Shown: one piece after another, positions 1 through 10,163 of the stretch
Position numbering within the stretch: position 1 is the first letter of the stretch
Layout of the letters: each line of letters starts with the position of its first letter
NCBI GenBank assembly: GCA_003140075.1
Contig: PLIO01000070.1
Span: forward strand, 96,042-160,041
DNA length: 64,000 nt
From: Acidobacteriaceae bacterium
Lineage (GTDB): Bacteria > Acidobacteriota > Terriglobia > Terriglobales > Acidobacteriaceae
Reading direction: 5' to 3'
Made by a program: the position numbers and the translations under genes
Notes under the pieces: model-generated
The model's database searches: none
Seen by the model: only the letters and a program-made list of their open reading frames with translations
What the model was told of the DNA's origin: nothing

Positions 1-22
1 ACATTGACCAAGACTCCGCCGA

Positions 23-898
23 TCATGAATGCGCGAACGCCCAGTAGAGCTCTCGAGCCTTGGTATAGATCGGACCGAATGGCAGCGAACGGTCGCCGAT
101 CCGCGTCACCGGCACCACTTTCGAGTAGTTTCCCGTGGCGAAAATCTCATCTGCCTTCTCAAAGTCCGCGTAGGTGAGAGTTTTCTCCACCACAGTCACG
201 CCCGCTTTCTGTAGCAGTCCGATCACCCTTTGCCGGGTGATGCCAGCGAGAAACGTTCCATTCGGAATTGGTGTGAGAACGACGCCATCCTTTGCCATGA
301 AAACGTTCGAGGTAGCCAGTTCGGCGACGTTGCCCAGCATGTCGCAGACAATCGCATTGTCGAAGCCCCGGGCGTGCGCTTCGAAAAGTGCGCGCGAGTT
401 GTTCGGATAAAGGCATCCCGCCTTGGAATCGACTGGCATCGTCTCAATGGTAGGCCGGCGAAAGGGAGACACCGTAACCGAAAAGCCTTTCGGCGTGCGC
501 ATCGGCGCTTCGTAGATGGAGAGACACCATCGGGTGGACTCGGGGTCGTGCGCCTGAACCCACGGACCTTCATTCTCCGCCCAGTACATGGGCCGAATGT
601 AGAGCGCAGCATCTTTGTCGAAGCGCGCTACGCCCTCGCGCGCCAGCCTGATCCACTCTTCGGTCGACACCGTGGGTTTGAGGAAGAGCTTCTTTGCGGA
701 GTCGTTTACGCGTGCGCAATGGAGATCAAGATCGGGTGTGACGCCTTCAAACGCACGCGCGCCATCGAAGACAATTGAGCAAAGCCACGCGGCGTGGGTG
801 CGCGGACCCATAATCGGCACGTTGCCTTCGTGCCAGGCCCCCTCGAAATATGTCCAGGTCTTGGTCCAACCGGTTCCGAGTGTCACTTCCGTCTCCAC
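23..898 (-). CDS. ilvE: branched-chain amino acid aminotransferase-like protein (class IV PLP aminotransferase)
   Basis: 291 aa ORF; FDGARAFEG near the N-terminus, KAGCLYPNNSRA and NVAELATSNVFMAKDG motifs typical of class IV aminotransferases. Confidence 0.85.
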   Translation of the reverse strand: METEVTLGTGWTKTWTYFEGAWHEGNVPIMGPRTHAAWLCSIVFDGARAFEGVTPDLDLHCARVNDSAKKLFLKPTVSTEEWIRLAREGVARFDKDAALYIRPMYWAENEGPWVQAHDPESTRWCLSIYEAPMRTPKGFSVTVSPFRRPTIETMPVDSKAGCLYPNNSRALFEAHARGFDNAIVCDMLGNVAELATSNVFMAKDGVVLTPIPNGTFLAGITRQRVIGLLQKAGVTVVEKTLTYADFEKADEIFATGNYSKVVPVTRIGDRSLPFGPIYTKARELYWAFAHS

Positions 899-962
899 TG
901 CCTGTTCTTCGTAAGCTACGCCACCCGAATTTAGGGCGTCAATAACTCACGCGGTCCGGTAC

Positions 963-2420
963 TCATTTCGCACGGCTTGCATAACCGAAGATGGACTTCA
1001 GCTCGAGGAATTCTTCCAGCCCAGCCTCGCCCCACTCGCGGCCGTTGCCTGACTGTTTGTAGCCGCCAAAGCAACCGGCGAAGTCGACCCGCGCGTTATT
1101 GATGTGTACGTTGCCCGAACGAATTCGCTTGGCAACCCGCCGCGCGTGTTCGAGGTCTGCCGAACTCACAAAGCCTGACAAACCATAAGGCGTGTCATTC
1201 GCAATTCGGACTGCGTCGTCTTCATCTTCGTAGGGAATCATGCAAAGGACCGGGCCGAATATCTCTTCGCGCGCGACGGTCATCTCGTTGCTGACATCGG
1301 CAAACACGGTCGGCTTGACGAAGTAGCCTTTGTCTTTATTTATACCCTCGGGATTTATGCCCTCGGGACGTCCGGGACCGCCGGCGATCAAGTTTGCGCC
1401 CACTTCGATGCCCTGGGCGATTAAGCGCTGCACTTTTTCGAACTGAGCTTTGCTGGCGAGCGGGCCCATGTGCGTGGCTTCTGCAGACGGTTCGCCGACC
1501 TGGGTAGCATCCGCGGTTTTCTTCGCTGCTGCGATCGCCTGTGCCATCTTCGACCTCGGAACCAGCATGCGCGTGGGAGCGTTGCAGGATTGACCGGTAT
1601 TGCGAAAACACGCTTGCACGCCTTCCTTGACCGCTCCATCGAGATCGGCATCGTCCAAAATAATGTGGGCCGACTTGCCGCCGAGCTCCTGTGTAACCCG
1701 CTTAACCGTAGGGGCGGCGGCTAAAGCAACGGCGATTCCTGCCCGCGTGGATCCAGTGAAGGAAACCATGGCTACATCGGGATGCGAAGAAATCGCTCTA
1801 CCGACCGTGGGCCCATCGCCATTTACTAAGTTAAAAATACCGGGCGGAGTTCCCGCTTCGTGGAGAATCTCCGCAAATAAATATGCCGAGAGAGGCGCAA
1901 TCTCGCTGGGCTTGAGGACCATGGTGCACCCGGCGGCGAGAGCCGGCGCGACCTTGGCGACAACCTGGTTCATCGGCCAGTTCCAGGGTGTAATGAGCCC
2001 GCAAACTCCAATCGGTTCTTTTCGCATCAGCGTCGAGCCCTTGAGATCTTCGAACTTGAACTGCTCCAGAACTTTCACAATCTCAAACAAATGCCCCAGA
2101 CCAGCCGGAGTTTGTGCCGCTCGTGCGAGAGAAATGGGACATCCCATCTCCTGCGAAATAGTTTCGGCCATGGCTTCAGACTTGGCCTTGTAGATCTCGA
2201 TGATCCGCCGCAGAAGCGCCAACCGCTCCTCAACAGTGGCTTCCGAGTACGACTCGAAGGCGCTCTTGGCTGCGGCCACGGCTTTATCGACGTCGGAAGA
2301 GCTGCCGAGCGAGATCGTTGCGATGGGTTGCTCGTTTGCGGGATTGATGACTTCGAAGTCGTGAGCTTTGCTCGGACTGACCCATTTCCCATCGATGTAA
2401 AACTGCCGGCAATCCTTCAT
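963..2420 (-). CDS. NAD(P)-dependent aldehyde dehydrogenase family protein
   Basis: 485 aa; FYIDGKWV, TPWNWPMNQ, VSFTGSTRAG, QELGGKSAHIIL, GQSCNAPTR (catalytic Cys) and EEIFGPVL motifs. Confidence 0.93.
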   Translation of the reverse strand: MKDCRQFYIDGKWVSPSKAHDFEVINPANEQPIATISLGSSSDVDKAVAAAKSAFESYSEATVEERLALLRRIIEIYKAKSEAMAETISQEMGCPISLARAAQTPAGLGHLFEIVKVLEQFKFEDLKGSTLMRKEPIGVCGLITPWNWPMNQVVAKVAPALAAGCTMVLKPSEIAPLSAYLFAEILHEAGTPPGIFNLVNGDGPTVGRAISSHPDVAMVSFTGSTRAGIAVALAAAPTVKRVTQELGGKSAHIILDDADLDGAVKEGVQACFRNTGQSCNAPTRMLVPRSKMAQAIAAAKKTADATQVGEPSAEATHMGPLASKAQFEKVQRLIAQGIEVGANLIAGGPGRPEGINPEGINKDKGYFVKPTVFADVSNEMTVAREEIFGPVLCMIPYEDEDDAVRIANDTPYGLSGFVSSADLEHARRVAKRIRSGNVHINNARVDFAGCFGGYKQSGNGREWGEAGLEEFLELKSIFGYASRAK

Positions 2421-2555
2421 TCATGCTCCAATCGGCAACACCAGGTAAGCACAAAGGTGTTCACCCTTCATGTTACCGCGAGTTTGCGTGGAGCTTTCCA
2501 AAGTCTTGGCACCAAGGTTTTTCTTGAAGGAAGCTGATGGTGTTAAGGTGAAACC

Positions 2556-3539
2556 GTGCGCCCGCTGGCGCTTCGCACTACGCGGGCGAATGGGTGCATT
2601 TTGCAGGACACGACGAACCGAGCATCGACTTCCAAATTGTCGCCACTTCTAGTTTTTTCAATGCTGGGAGCGATTTCTCTGGCGATCTGGTGGGGTTCGC
2701 TCTTGTCTACGTTTGCTCTGGCTCTGAGCGACGAGCAATTCACCCACGTCCTGCTGATTGTGCCTATCAGCGCGGCCTTGATCATCCTGGATTGGCGCTC
2801 GCCCGAACCCTCCACCGGATCGGCCGTGAGGATTGGTTCAGCATTGCTGGCCGTCGCCGCTTTGCTGACCTGCGTTGTGAGATTGAAAGTGGCCGCGCTG
2901 GTCCCCGATTGTCAGCTTGCGGTGAACATGCTGGCGTTGGTGCTGTGGTGGATCGCGGCTTTTGTCTTTTGTTTCGGCACCGGTGCGTTCCGGCGCGCGC
3001 TCTTTCCTCTTTGCTTCCTATTCTGGCTGGTGCCTTTCCCAGATTTCGTTTTGGCTCCCGTCATTAGTTGGCTGCAGCAAGGCTCTGCCGCTTCTGCCCA
3101 TATACTTTTCGCGGCGGTGGGTGTTCCCGTGGCACAACATGGGATGCTGTTGCATATTCCAGGTCTGACGCTCGAGGTTGCGCCGGAGTGCAGCAGCATC
3201 CGTTCGAGCTTGATATTGATGGTCACGACCATGGTTCTTGCGCAGCTTCTCCTGCGCTCACCCTGGCGAAAGGCCTTGATCATCGCTGTGGCCATCCCTC
3301 TTTCTGTCGCCAAGAACGGGCTTCGCATATTTGCCCTCGGAATGCTCGCAACCCGCGCGAGCCCGAGCTTTCTGACGGGGAGACTCCATCGCCAGGGCGG
3401 GATCATCTTCTTTCTCATCGCTCTGGCTGCGGTATTCCTGCTTATTTGGATTTTGCGCCGGGGTGAATCGGAAAAGCCAAGACTCGCGTCGGGAGATGCG
3501 GTTCGAAAACAGACCGAACTTAAGGTCGATTCAACTTAG
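2556..3539 (+). CDS. exosortase/archaeosortase family membrane protein
   Basis: Multi-TM protein; APECSSIRSSL (active-site Cys), KNGLRIF (Arg) and GRLHRQGG (His) are the exosortase catalytic signature. Confidence 0.87.
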   Translation: MRPLALRTTRANGCILQDTTNRASTSKLSPLLVFSMLGAISLAIWWGSLLSTFALALSDEQFTHVLLIVPISAALIILDWRSPEPSTGSAVRIGSALLAVAALLTCVVRLKVAALVPDCQLAVNMLALVLWWIAAFVFCFGTGAFRRALFPLCFLFWLVPFPDFVLAPVISWLQQGSAASAHILFAAVGVPVAQHGMLLHIPGLTLEVAPECSSIRSSLILMVTTMVLAQLLLRSPWRKALIIAVAIPLSVAKNGLRIFALGMLATRASPSFLTGRLHRQGGIIFFLIALAAVFLLIWILRRGESEKPRLASGDAVRKQTELKVDST

Positions 3540-4051
3540 CGATGGGCAAGGTCAAACGTCACGGCTGCTGCGGAGGAGCTGATGTTCAGCATGGAGATAT
3601 ACCGTTCCATCTTGTGATGGCCGGTCTTGTGGAAGAAGTAGCTGAGCCCGACCACGCCAGCCGTCTCGCCAGCGAAGTTCACGGCAAGCCCCGCGGTGCT
3701 GCCGCTGAACACACGCGTCACAGGGTTCAGTTCCTGGCCGCCGCCGTGCAGATTGTCCTTGGTCACAACGAAATCGGCGGCGCTGAACGCGGCGTTTGTC
3801 GCAAACAGAATGCTATTTTCACGATCCCAGAATCGATGGCTCGGCGCCTCGGGAAGTCTGGTGGGTTGAACCGAGCTCACCATCGGGGCAGGTTCCATAG
3901 CCGCGGGTTGGAGCAAAGCGGCAGAGACCTCCTGGGACAGCACCGGCCGGCACAAACCCAGCACTGCCAACAAGATTGCTGCCCTGTAGCGAACGATCCC
4001 GCGAAGCCATTTTGTCTGCATAAACTTTAGTGAGTGCCGAGCATCGGCCAC
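3536..4051 (-). CDS. conserved hypothetical secreted/membrane protein
   Basis: 171 aa; N-terminal signal-like segment, hydrophobic C-terminal half; alternative start at Met11 (4021). Confidence 0.6.
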   Translation of the reverse strand: MADARHSLKFMQTKWLRGIVRYRAAILLAVLGLCRPVLSQEVSAALLQPAAMEPAPMVSSVQPTRLPEAPSHRFWDRENSILFATNAAFSAADFVVTKDNLHGGGQELNPVTRVFSGSTAGLAVNFAGETAGVVGLSYFFHKTGHHKMERYISMLNISSSAAAVTFDLAHR

Positions 4052-4053
4052 CT

Positions 4054-4183
4054 GTACTAGTACTAACGCAAGTGCCTAGCCACCGAGAATGGCTCCTAAG
4101 TGCCAGTAAGATGTTTGGAATGATTACTTTAGGTGTGACTGGAGTGACTAAAGTCACTCCCCGTATGCAAGAGCTTGCATACG
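4054..4183. promoter_or_regulatory. cluster of perfect inverted repeats in a divergent intergenic region
   Basis: GTACTAGTAC (4054-4063); GGAGTGACT-AA-AGTCACTCC (4141-4160); CGTATGCAAG-AG-CTTGCATACG (4162-4183). Confidence 0.55.
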
Positions 4184-4312
4184 CGCGAGCGTTTCTCTCG
4201 TTGGACCGACGTTGAAGGTTGATGTGAGCTAGGAAGCCGTCGCCCTCAGCGTCAAGCAGCTTGTGAGTCCGGTAGAATGCTCCGTTCTTGCGGATGAGGC
4301 GTCCGGAGGTTC

Positions 4313-4831
4313 ATGATCCGCAACGTGGGAGCGAGACAACAGGTGAGAAGCTTATCGATCTTCGTCAAACTGACACCAGCGGTTCTGGGAGTAGTCGCGT
4401 TCGTGACCTTGAGTTGCACGCCGCGGAACGAGAGCCAAACCAGGCACACACCGAGTCCCGGCGATGGAAAGGCGCCACAGTCGGCCGAAATCCCGATGTG
4501 CAGCGGAGCTCCCGCCGCTTCGTCTGACGGGCACACGCCTTCGCAGGTCAATCCGCATCCGCACTCCGTGACGCTCTCGTGGAATGCGGCCATTCCCGCG
4601 ACCAGGTCACCGCTGGATGCGATCAAGGGTTACTACGTGTATCGCAGTCTCGCGTCTCATCGATACCGCGAGAGAGATAGAATCAGCGATTCAATCGTTC
4701 TGGGCACCCGATGTATCGATACCGCTGTCGAGCCCCGAAAGACGTACTTCTACGTCGTCAAGGCAGTTACGACAGGCGGAAAGCAGAGCAAATCGTCACT
4801 CGAGATTAAGGCAGCGGTTCCCTTTCCCTGA
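4313..4831 (+). CDS. putative lipoprotein with fibronectin type III-like domain
   Basis: N-terminal hydrophobic segment ending in LSC lipobox-like sequence; VTLSWNAA...KGYYVYRS...YFYVVKAVTTGGKQS is Fn3-like. Confidence 0.6.
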   Translation: MIRNVGARQQVRSLSIFVKLTPAVLGVVAFVTLSCTPRNESQTRHTPSPGDGKAPQSAEIPMCSGAPAASSDGHTPSQVNPHPHSVTLSWNAAIPATRSPLDAIKGYYVYRSLASHRYRERDRISDSIVLGTRCIDTAVEPRKTYFYVVKAVTTGGKQSKSSLEIKAAVPFP

Positions 4832-4872
4832 CGCGCATCGAGCGCGGTCGTGATCATAGGAGAAATAGCCTT

Positions 4873-6147
4873 CTACGGGACCACCGCTTGCACTGGCGTC
4901 GAGCGAGTGCTCTCCTGTCCACTGGAGTTCACCGAAGTGGCAGCATAGTAATAAGTCTGCCCGGAGACGACCGTGCTATCGGTATAGGCAGTATTGGACT
5001 CCAGGATGGGATTTATTTTGGCATACGTGCCGTTCGTGCTCGCGCTCCGATAAACGTTGTAGCCCACTGCATCCGCGCTGGAATTCCAGAAGAGGTTGAC
5101 GCTGTAGGCAGTCACGGTACCGGTGCCATTCAGCGATTCAACCGCTTGGGAGTTGGATGCATTGCTGCCGAACGTGAGAGCGCCAGACACCGTACCGCTG
5201 CTTTGTGGCGTGAAGGCTACATTGAATGACATGCTCTGCCCCGTGGCGATCGTCAACGGGAAAGAGGCTCCATTCAAGACAAATTGCGAACTGCTGCTGC
5301 TGGCAGAGGATACCGTCACAGTTGCACCCACTGCGCTCATCGTCATTGGTTCAGTCTGTGTTGTTCCAACCGGCACGTTGCCGAAACTCAGCGGCGCCGG
5401 AGCTATGGTTAGCTGACCCGTCGTCGTTCCCGTGCCGGAAAGAGGGACGGTTAGCGCGGGACTAACCACAAGCAGGCTCCCCCCGACTGTGCCGGATGAT
5501 TGCGGGTTGAACGTGACATTGAATGTGGCGCTTTGCCCGGCAGCCAAAGTCAGAGGTAGATTAGGCCCGCTCATTGAGAATCCGCTACCAGTTGTCGTAA
5601 CCGCCAACAGGGTCACCTTCCAGGAACGGTCGTTCGTGAGCACCACGGGCACAGTGGCACTGCTCCCTACCGCCACCTGGCCAAACGAAGCACTCGATGG
5701 CGTGGCGGTCACGGACTCGCTACTCACGCCCGCGCCCTCAGCGTCAAGCGTTAAGGTGGAGTTGGACGCATCGCTGGAGAACTTGATCGTTCCCTGCGTC
5801 CACCCGTTCGCCGAGGGAGTGAAGCTCACACTCACCCCGACGCTTTGCCCCGCTGCTAACGAAAGGGGGAGGCTCAGCTGGGGCGCCGTGAACTCTCTGT
5901 TGCTGATCGTGACTTCCGAGATCGTGACACTCGTCTGCCCTGTATTCGTCACGGTCGCCATCAAGGTCTCGCTCTGACCCGTGATGATGTCGCCAAATTG
6001 AAGGCCCGTGGGATTGCAAGTGAGTTGTCGGGTGGCTGCACCGGCACTCACCGACGCTATGCCAAACAGCAGGATTGCCAAACCGATGGTTGGAAAATGG
6101 ATTGCGGGGACGGAGAAAGACTGGATGATGGACTGGGGGAGTCGCAT
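4873..6147 (-). CDS. secreted protein with tandem ASPM-SPD2-Hydin (choice-of-anchor D) repeats and C-terminal Fn3 domain
   Basis: Three roughly 100 aa repeats (LQFGDIITGQSE.., ASFGQVAVGSSA.., LSFGNVPVGTTQ..) plus VNLFWNSSADAVGYNVYRS; ORF extends to 6231 but MRLPQSIIQ at 6147 precedes the signal peptide. Confidence 0.8.
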   Translation of the reverse strand: MRLPQSIIQSFSVPAIHFPTIGLAILLFGIASVSAGAATRQLTCNPTGLQFGDIITGQSETLMATVTNTGQTSVTISEVTISNREFTAPQLSLPLSLAAGQSVGVSVSFTPSANGWTQGTIKFSSDASNSTLTLDAEGAGVSSESVTATPSSASFGQVAVGSSATVPVVLTNDRSWKVTLLAVTTTGSGFSMSGPNLPLTLAAGQSATFNVTFNPQSSGTVGGSLLVVSPALTVPLSGTGTTTGQLTIAPAPLSFGNVPVGTTQTEPMTMSAVGATVTVSSASSSSSQFVLNGASFPLTIATGQSMSFNVAFTPQSSGTVSGALTFGSNASNSQAVESLNGTGTVTAYSVNLFWNSSADAVGYNVYRSASTNGTYAKINPILESNTAYTDSTVVSGQTYYYAATSVNSSGQESTRSTPVQAVVP

Positions 6148-6559
6148 GCATCCAGTATGGGAACCCGTCACTGCGCCGAGTAGATTCCGGCAGTACATGA
6201 ACCGCATTGGCCGGTAGGCCAACAGGTCCAAATCGGAACTGATTGCCCATTAAGGGGCCCAAACTCGAATAGAAAATCGGAAGGGCATGAAGTGGTAGAT
6301 GGGCACGTCCTCGGCAACTGCCAACTGAACGGAATTATGATTTGCATGAGCGCCGGCCGTTCACAGTATTCGACTCGAACGACGCTTCGCTGCCAGCACG
6401 CTCACGGAGCATCAGGGAAGGCCACTCATTGTTTGGACAGGGAGCGCCCAAATGCCTAATACCACTTGAGTATCGGAGTGAAACGAAAAAGGTAGGAATG
6501 CGCCGGTAGAACTGAATGCTGGGAGCGCGTGTACAATCCCTCAGCATCGGGAATGCTCA

Positions 6560-6913
6560 ATGAACCCTCCCACGCAGCGTAGCTCGCGGAACTTGCCCGA
6601 TCGGGCAGAATGGGATCGGATTGCCACCAGTGCACAATTTCAAGACTTGTTGGCCAGGAAAAAAGCATTCATTCTTCCAGCCCTTCTGTTTTTTCTCGTG
6701 TACTACCTGCTTCTTCCTATTCTGGTCGGGTGCGCACCAATACTGATGTCTAATCGAGTGCTCGGAACCGTGACTCTGGCGTACCTATTCGCGCTCTCCC
6801 AATTCGCCGTGGGGTGGGCGATTGCCGGGTTATACCTAAGGGCTTCTACGAAGTTCGACAAGCTCATCGAGGATCTCCTTGCGCGGGCGAATGGTTCCGA
6901 AGGAGGGAGGTGA
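6560..6913 (+). CDS. DUF485 family small membrane protein
   Basis: 117 aa; FQDLLARKKAFILPALLFFLVYYLLLPILVG; directly abuts the symporter gene, as is typical for DUF485/actP pairs. Confidence 0.85.
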   Translation: MNPPTQRSSRNLPDRAEWDRIATSAQFQDLLARKKAFILPALLFFLVYYLLLPILVGCAPILMSNRVLGTVTLAYLFALSQFAVGWAIAGLYLRASTKFDKLIEDLLARANGSEGGR

Positions 6914-8530
6914 GTGTCGATTGCCCTGGTTGTTTTCCTCGCATTCATCGCAGGTACTCTCGGAATCACATATTGGGCTGCGAAGCGCTCCCGCGGAGCT
7001 AGCGCGTATTTCGCCGCCGGTCGTGGCATCACAGCCTGGCAAAATGGATTTGCAGTAGCGGGTGATTTCATGAGTGCGGCGTCATTTCTCGGGATTGTCG
7101 GTCTGATTGCACTGCAGGGGTTCGACGGATTTTTGTATGCGGTTGGCGGCTTTGCCGCTTTCGTGACGATCCTCCTGTTGGTCGCGGAACCACTTCGCAA
7201 CACCGGGAAATACACCATGGGAGATGTGTTGGCCTACCGCCTGCGGCCACGGCCAGTGCGGGCGCTGGCTGCTCTCAGCACACTGGCGACGATTCTGTTT
7301 TACATGATTGCGCAAATGGTTGGTGCGGGAGCGCTGGTGGCGCTGCTTCTGGCGAATTCCGGCATCAGCTACAACATGGCGGTAACCGGAGTGGGCATCC
7401 TGATGATGGTATACGTGGTTTTCGGCGGCATGTTGGCGACCACGTGGGTGCAGATCGTCAAAGCTATGCTGTTATCGACGTGCGCCTTCGCTCTGACCAT
7501 CTTGGTGTTGGGACATTTTCATTTTGATCTCGGCGAGTTCTTTGCCGCGGCCAGCCGGGTCGCATACCATCAGAAAGATCAACTGGTTGTCCGAGACTTC
7601 CTACAACCCGGTTTGCACTACAAGCCGCCCTATGGGCCGCTCGATTTGATCTCCCTAGGGCTGGTATTCGCTGTCGGAACAGCGGGGCTTCCGCACATTC
7701 TGGTGAAGTTCTACACCGTGCCTGACGCGCAAACAGCACGCAAGAGCGTAGTGTGGGCCATGATTCTGATCGGCAGCTTTTATGTAATGACCTCCGTGCT
7801 CGGCCTCGGCGCGGCCGCCATCGTGGGCCCAGACTATATTGTCACTCACGGTGGAACCAACATGAGTGGTCCGCTGTTGGCACAAGCTCTGGCGGGTGAC
7901 GTTTTTCTGGCTCTGGTGTCGGCCGTTGCTTTCGCCACGATTCTTGCCGTTGTGGCGGGCTTGACGATCAGCGCATCCACTTCCTTCGCTCACGATTTCT
8001 GGATCAATGTGATCCACCATGGAGTGGAGCGGAGGTCCGGCGAAACGGTCCTGATGGCGCGGGTTTCGGCGCTGGCGGTTGGAGCGGTTGCAATTATGAT
8101 CGCGATTGCATTGGGACCGGCGTCCAATGCCGGGATTCTCGCAACCCTCGGCATGGCGGTGGCCGCCTCCGCGAACTTTCCCGTCGTTGTGCTCTCGATC
8201 TTCTGGCGTCGCTTCAATACCGCGGGGGCCATCGCCGGTTTGTCGGTTGGCCTGCTGGCCTCGATCGGGCTCATCCTGGCGAGTCCGAACTTCATGGGCA
8301 TCGATCCACTCAACGCAACCGGGACCGTACACCACCTGATTCAAGCGAAGGCGTGGTTTCCATTGGAGAACGTAGGCATCGTGAGCGTGCCGCTCGGTTT
8401 TTTGGCGGCGATTGTAGGCACTCTGCTCAGCGATGAACCCAGTTCCGAAGCGAAGTTCAACGAGTTCATGGTCCGCGCGAACACGGGGCTGGGAGCGGAA
8501 GAAGCCGCGGCAAAAACCACCGTGAGCTGA
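6914..8530 (+). CDS. actP: sodium:solute symporter, cation/acetate symporter ActP-like
   Basis: 538 aa, multi-TM; AYFAAGRGITAWQNGFAVAGDFMSAASFLG and GLPHILVKFYTVPDAQTARKSV motifs; GTG start likely. Confidence 0.88.
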   Translation: MSIALVVFLAFIAGTLGITYWAAKRSRGASAYFAAGRGITAWQNGFAVAGDFMSAASFLGIVGLIALQGFDGFLYAVGGFAAFVTILLLVAEPLRNTGKYTMGDVLAYRLRPRPVRALAALSTLATILFYMIAQMVGAGALVALLLANSGISYNMAVTGVGILMMVYVVFGGMLATTWVQIVKAMLLSTCAFALTILVLGHFHFDLGEFFAAASRVAYHQKDQLVVRDFLQPGLHYKPPYGPLDLISLGLVFAVGTAGLPHILVKFYTVPDAQTARKSVVWAMILIGSFYVMTSVLGLGAAAIVGPDYIVTHGGTNMSGPLLAQALAGDVFLALVSAVAFATILAVVAGLTISASTSFAHDFWINVIHHGVERRSGETVLMARVSALAVGAVAIMIAIALGPASNAGILATLGMAVAASANFPVVVLSIFWRRFNTAGAIAGLSVGLLASIGLILASPNFMGIDPLNATGTVHHLIQAKAWFPLENVGIVSVPLGFLAAIVGTLLSDEPSSEAKFNEFMVRANTGLGAEEAAAKTTVS

Positions 8531-8546
8531 ATCTGGTCTCGATTCT

Positions 8547-10163
8547 TCAGCGATAGTGTGGCGGATTGACGGAGCGATCCATACCCATGCATTTCTCTCC
8601 GCCGGGTGCGACGTTGACACTGATCAGATGTGGGCGCTTCGACGAGAACGCTTGTTTCAACGCGGGTTCGAGATCTTCGGGCCGGTCCACTTCCTGCGCG
8701 GTTACCCCATAGCCCTGAGCTATTTTAACCACGTCGATGCCGGGCAAGTCCATCCCCGCAACGTTACGCCCCACCTGAGTAAAATCGCAAAAGGCCTTCA
8801 ACGCAGAGTAGTCCGCATTTCGCAGCACGATGATCACAACGGGGAGGTTGTGCTGAGCGGCACTCCAGAGAGTTTGGATCGAATATTGAATCGAGCCATC
8901 TCCAATCGGACACACGACTCGCCGGTCGGGATGTGCCATCTGGAGCCCAACGGCCGCGGGTAAGCCAAACCCCAAGATGCCGTTCGGCACAGAGTAGAAA
9001 GAGCCGGGTTCGTCCAGCATGAGATGGCGGTCGAGATCTCCTTTTGAAGACGGACACTCTTCGGAAATGATTACACTGCTCGGCATCACTCTATTCAGAA
9101 TCTCGAACAAATAAGCGGGTGTCATGGGATATTCAGGTTTCGCTTCTGCCGGATCAACTCGTCGCGGTGTAACTCTCGGTTCTTTCCTTTTGGCATGAGT
9201 GCGAAGGTATTTGGCCGCAGCAGAAATGTTGCCGACAATGCTGTTTCCGATCAATGCCGCGGCAGCTTCGTTCGGCGAGTTCGTGATTTGAAAAAGCCTG
9301 GTTCCGGGTTGGATTGCATTGCCCGGCACATATGCGTAGTAAAGAAAAACCGGCGCGCCCAAGACTACAACCGTGTCGTATTTGGCGAGCTGATCTGCAA
9401 GTGGTTGTTGAGCGGGCAGCAAGCCTCCGCGAAACAGCCGATGCGTTCGCGGGAAGGTCCAGCGCGGAGGGATTGGCTGTTGATAGACATCGGCATTGAG
9501 GTGCTCGGCGAGTGCGATGACGTCGTGCCACGCCCGGTCTTCCTCAATCTGAGAACCGGCGACGATTGCGGGCTTGCGACTCAAGTTAAGCGCGCGAACC
9601 ACTTCGTCCAACGCCGCGGGATCGGGCAACACAGTGTGATTTACTTCGCGGGCAACGACGGACTGGCATTCGTGAGTCCAGTCGTCCATAGGAATCGAAA
9701 GGAACACCGGTCCCATGGGCGGTTGCATGGCAAGGTAATAAGCTCGCGCAATCGCTGCCGGAACGTCCTCTGCGCGAAGCGGTTCGTAGGCCCATTTCAC
9801 ATAGGGTTTCACCACCTCCACCGCGCGGCTCACCAGAAACGGTTCTGCCAGGACTTGGCGGCGATCTTGTTGCCCCGTAGTCACTACGAGAGGGGCGTGG
9901 CAGTAAAAGGCATCGATCAGTGCAGAAAGTCCGTTGCCGGCGCTGGCGATGGAGTGCAAATTTACAAACGTGGCGTTTCCCCGGGCCATCGCATAACCGA
10001 GCGCCATCCCCGCCGCGGAACGTTCGTGCAATGCCAGCACGTATCGAAAATCGGACGGCAGGTCGCGCAGAAAAGGTAACTCCGTCGATCCCGGGTTCCC
10101 AAAGATGACGGTCATTCCCAAGTCGCGCAGGAGTTGATATGTGACTTCTCGTACTGTGCTCAT
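8547..10163 (-). CDS. mdlC: benzoylformate decarboxylase-like ThDP-dependent enzyme
   Basis: FGNPGSTELPFLRDLP, ALHERSAAGMALGYA, NLHSIASAGNGLSAL; ThDP motif GDGSIQYSIQTLWSAAQHNLPVVIIVLRN. Confidence 0.85.
   Translation of the reverse strand: MSTVREVTYQLLRDLGMTVIFGNPGSTELPFLRDLPSDFRYVLALHERSAAGMALGYAMARGNATFVNLHSIASAGNGLSALIDAFYCHAPLVVTTGQQDRRQVLAEPFLVSRAVEVVKPYVKWAYEPLRAEDVPAAIARAYYLAMQPPMGPVFLSIPMDDWTHECQSVVAREVNHTVLPDPAALDEVVRALNLSRKPAIVAGSQIEEDRAWHDVIALAEHLNADVYQQPIPPRWTFPRTHRLFRGGLLPAQQPLADQLAKYDTVVVLGAPVFLYYAYVPGNAIQPGTRLFQITNSPNEAAAALIGNSIVGNISAAAKYLRTHAKRKEPRVTPRRVDPAEAKPEYPMTPAYLFEILNRVMPSSVIISEECPSSKGDLDRHLMLDEPGSFYSVPNGILGFGLPAAVGLQMAHPDRRVVCPIGDGSIQYSIQTLWSAAQHNLPVVIIVLRNADYSALKAFCDFTQVGRNVAGMDLPGIDVVKIAQGYGVTAQEVDRPEDLEPALKQAFSSKRPHLISVNVAPGGEKCMGMDRSVNPPHYR

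Noticed and set aside
7655-8620. 321-aa minus-strand ORF opposite the ActP-like symporter
   Set aside because: His/Arg/Gln-rich low-complexity translation, typical of an antisense frame in GC-rich DNA.
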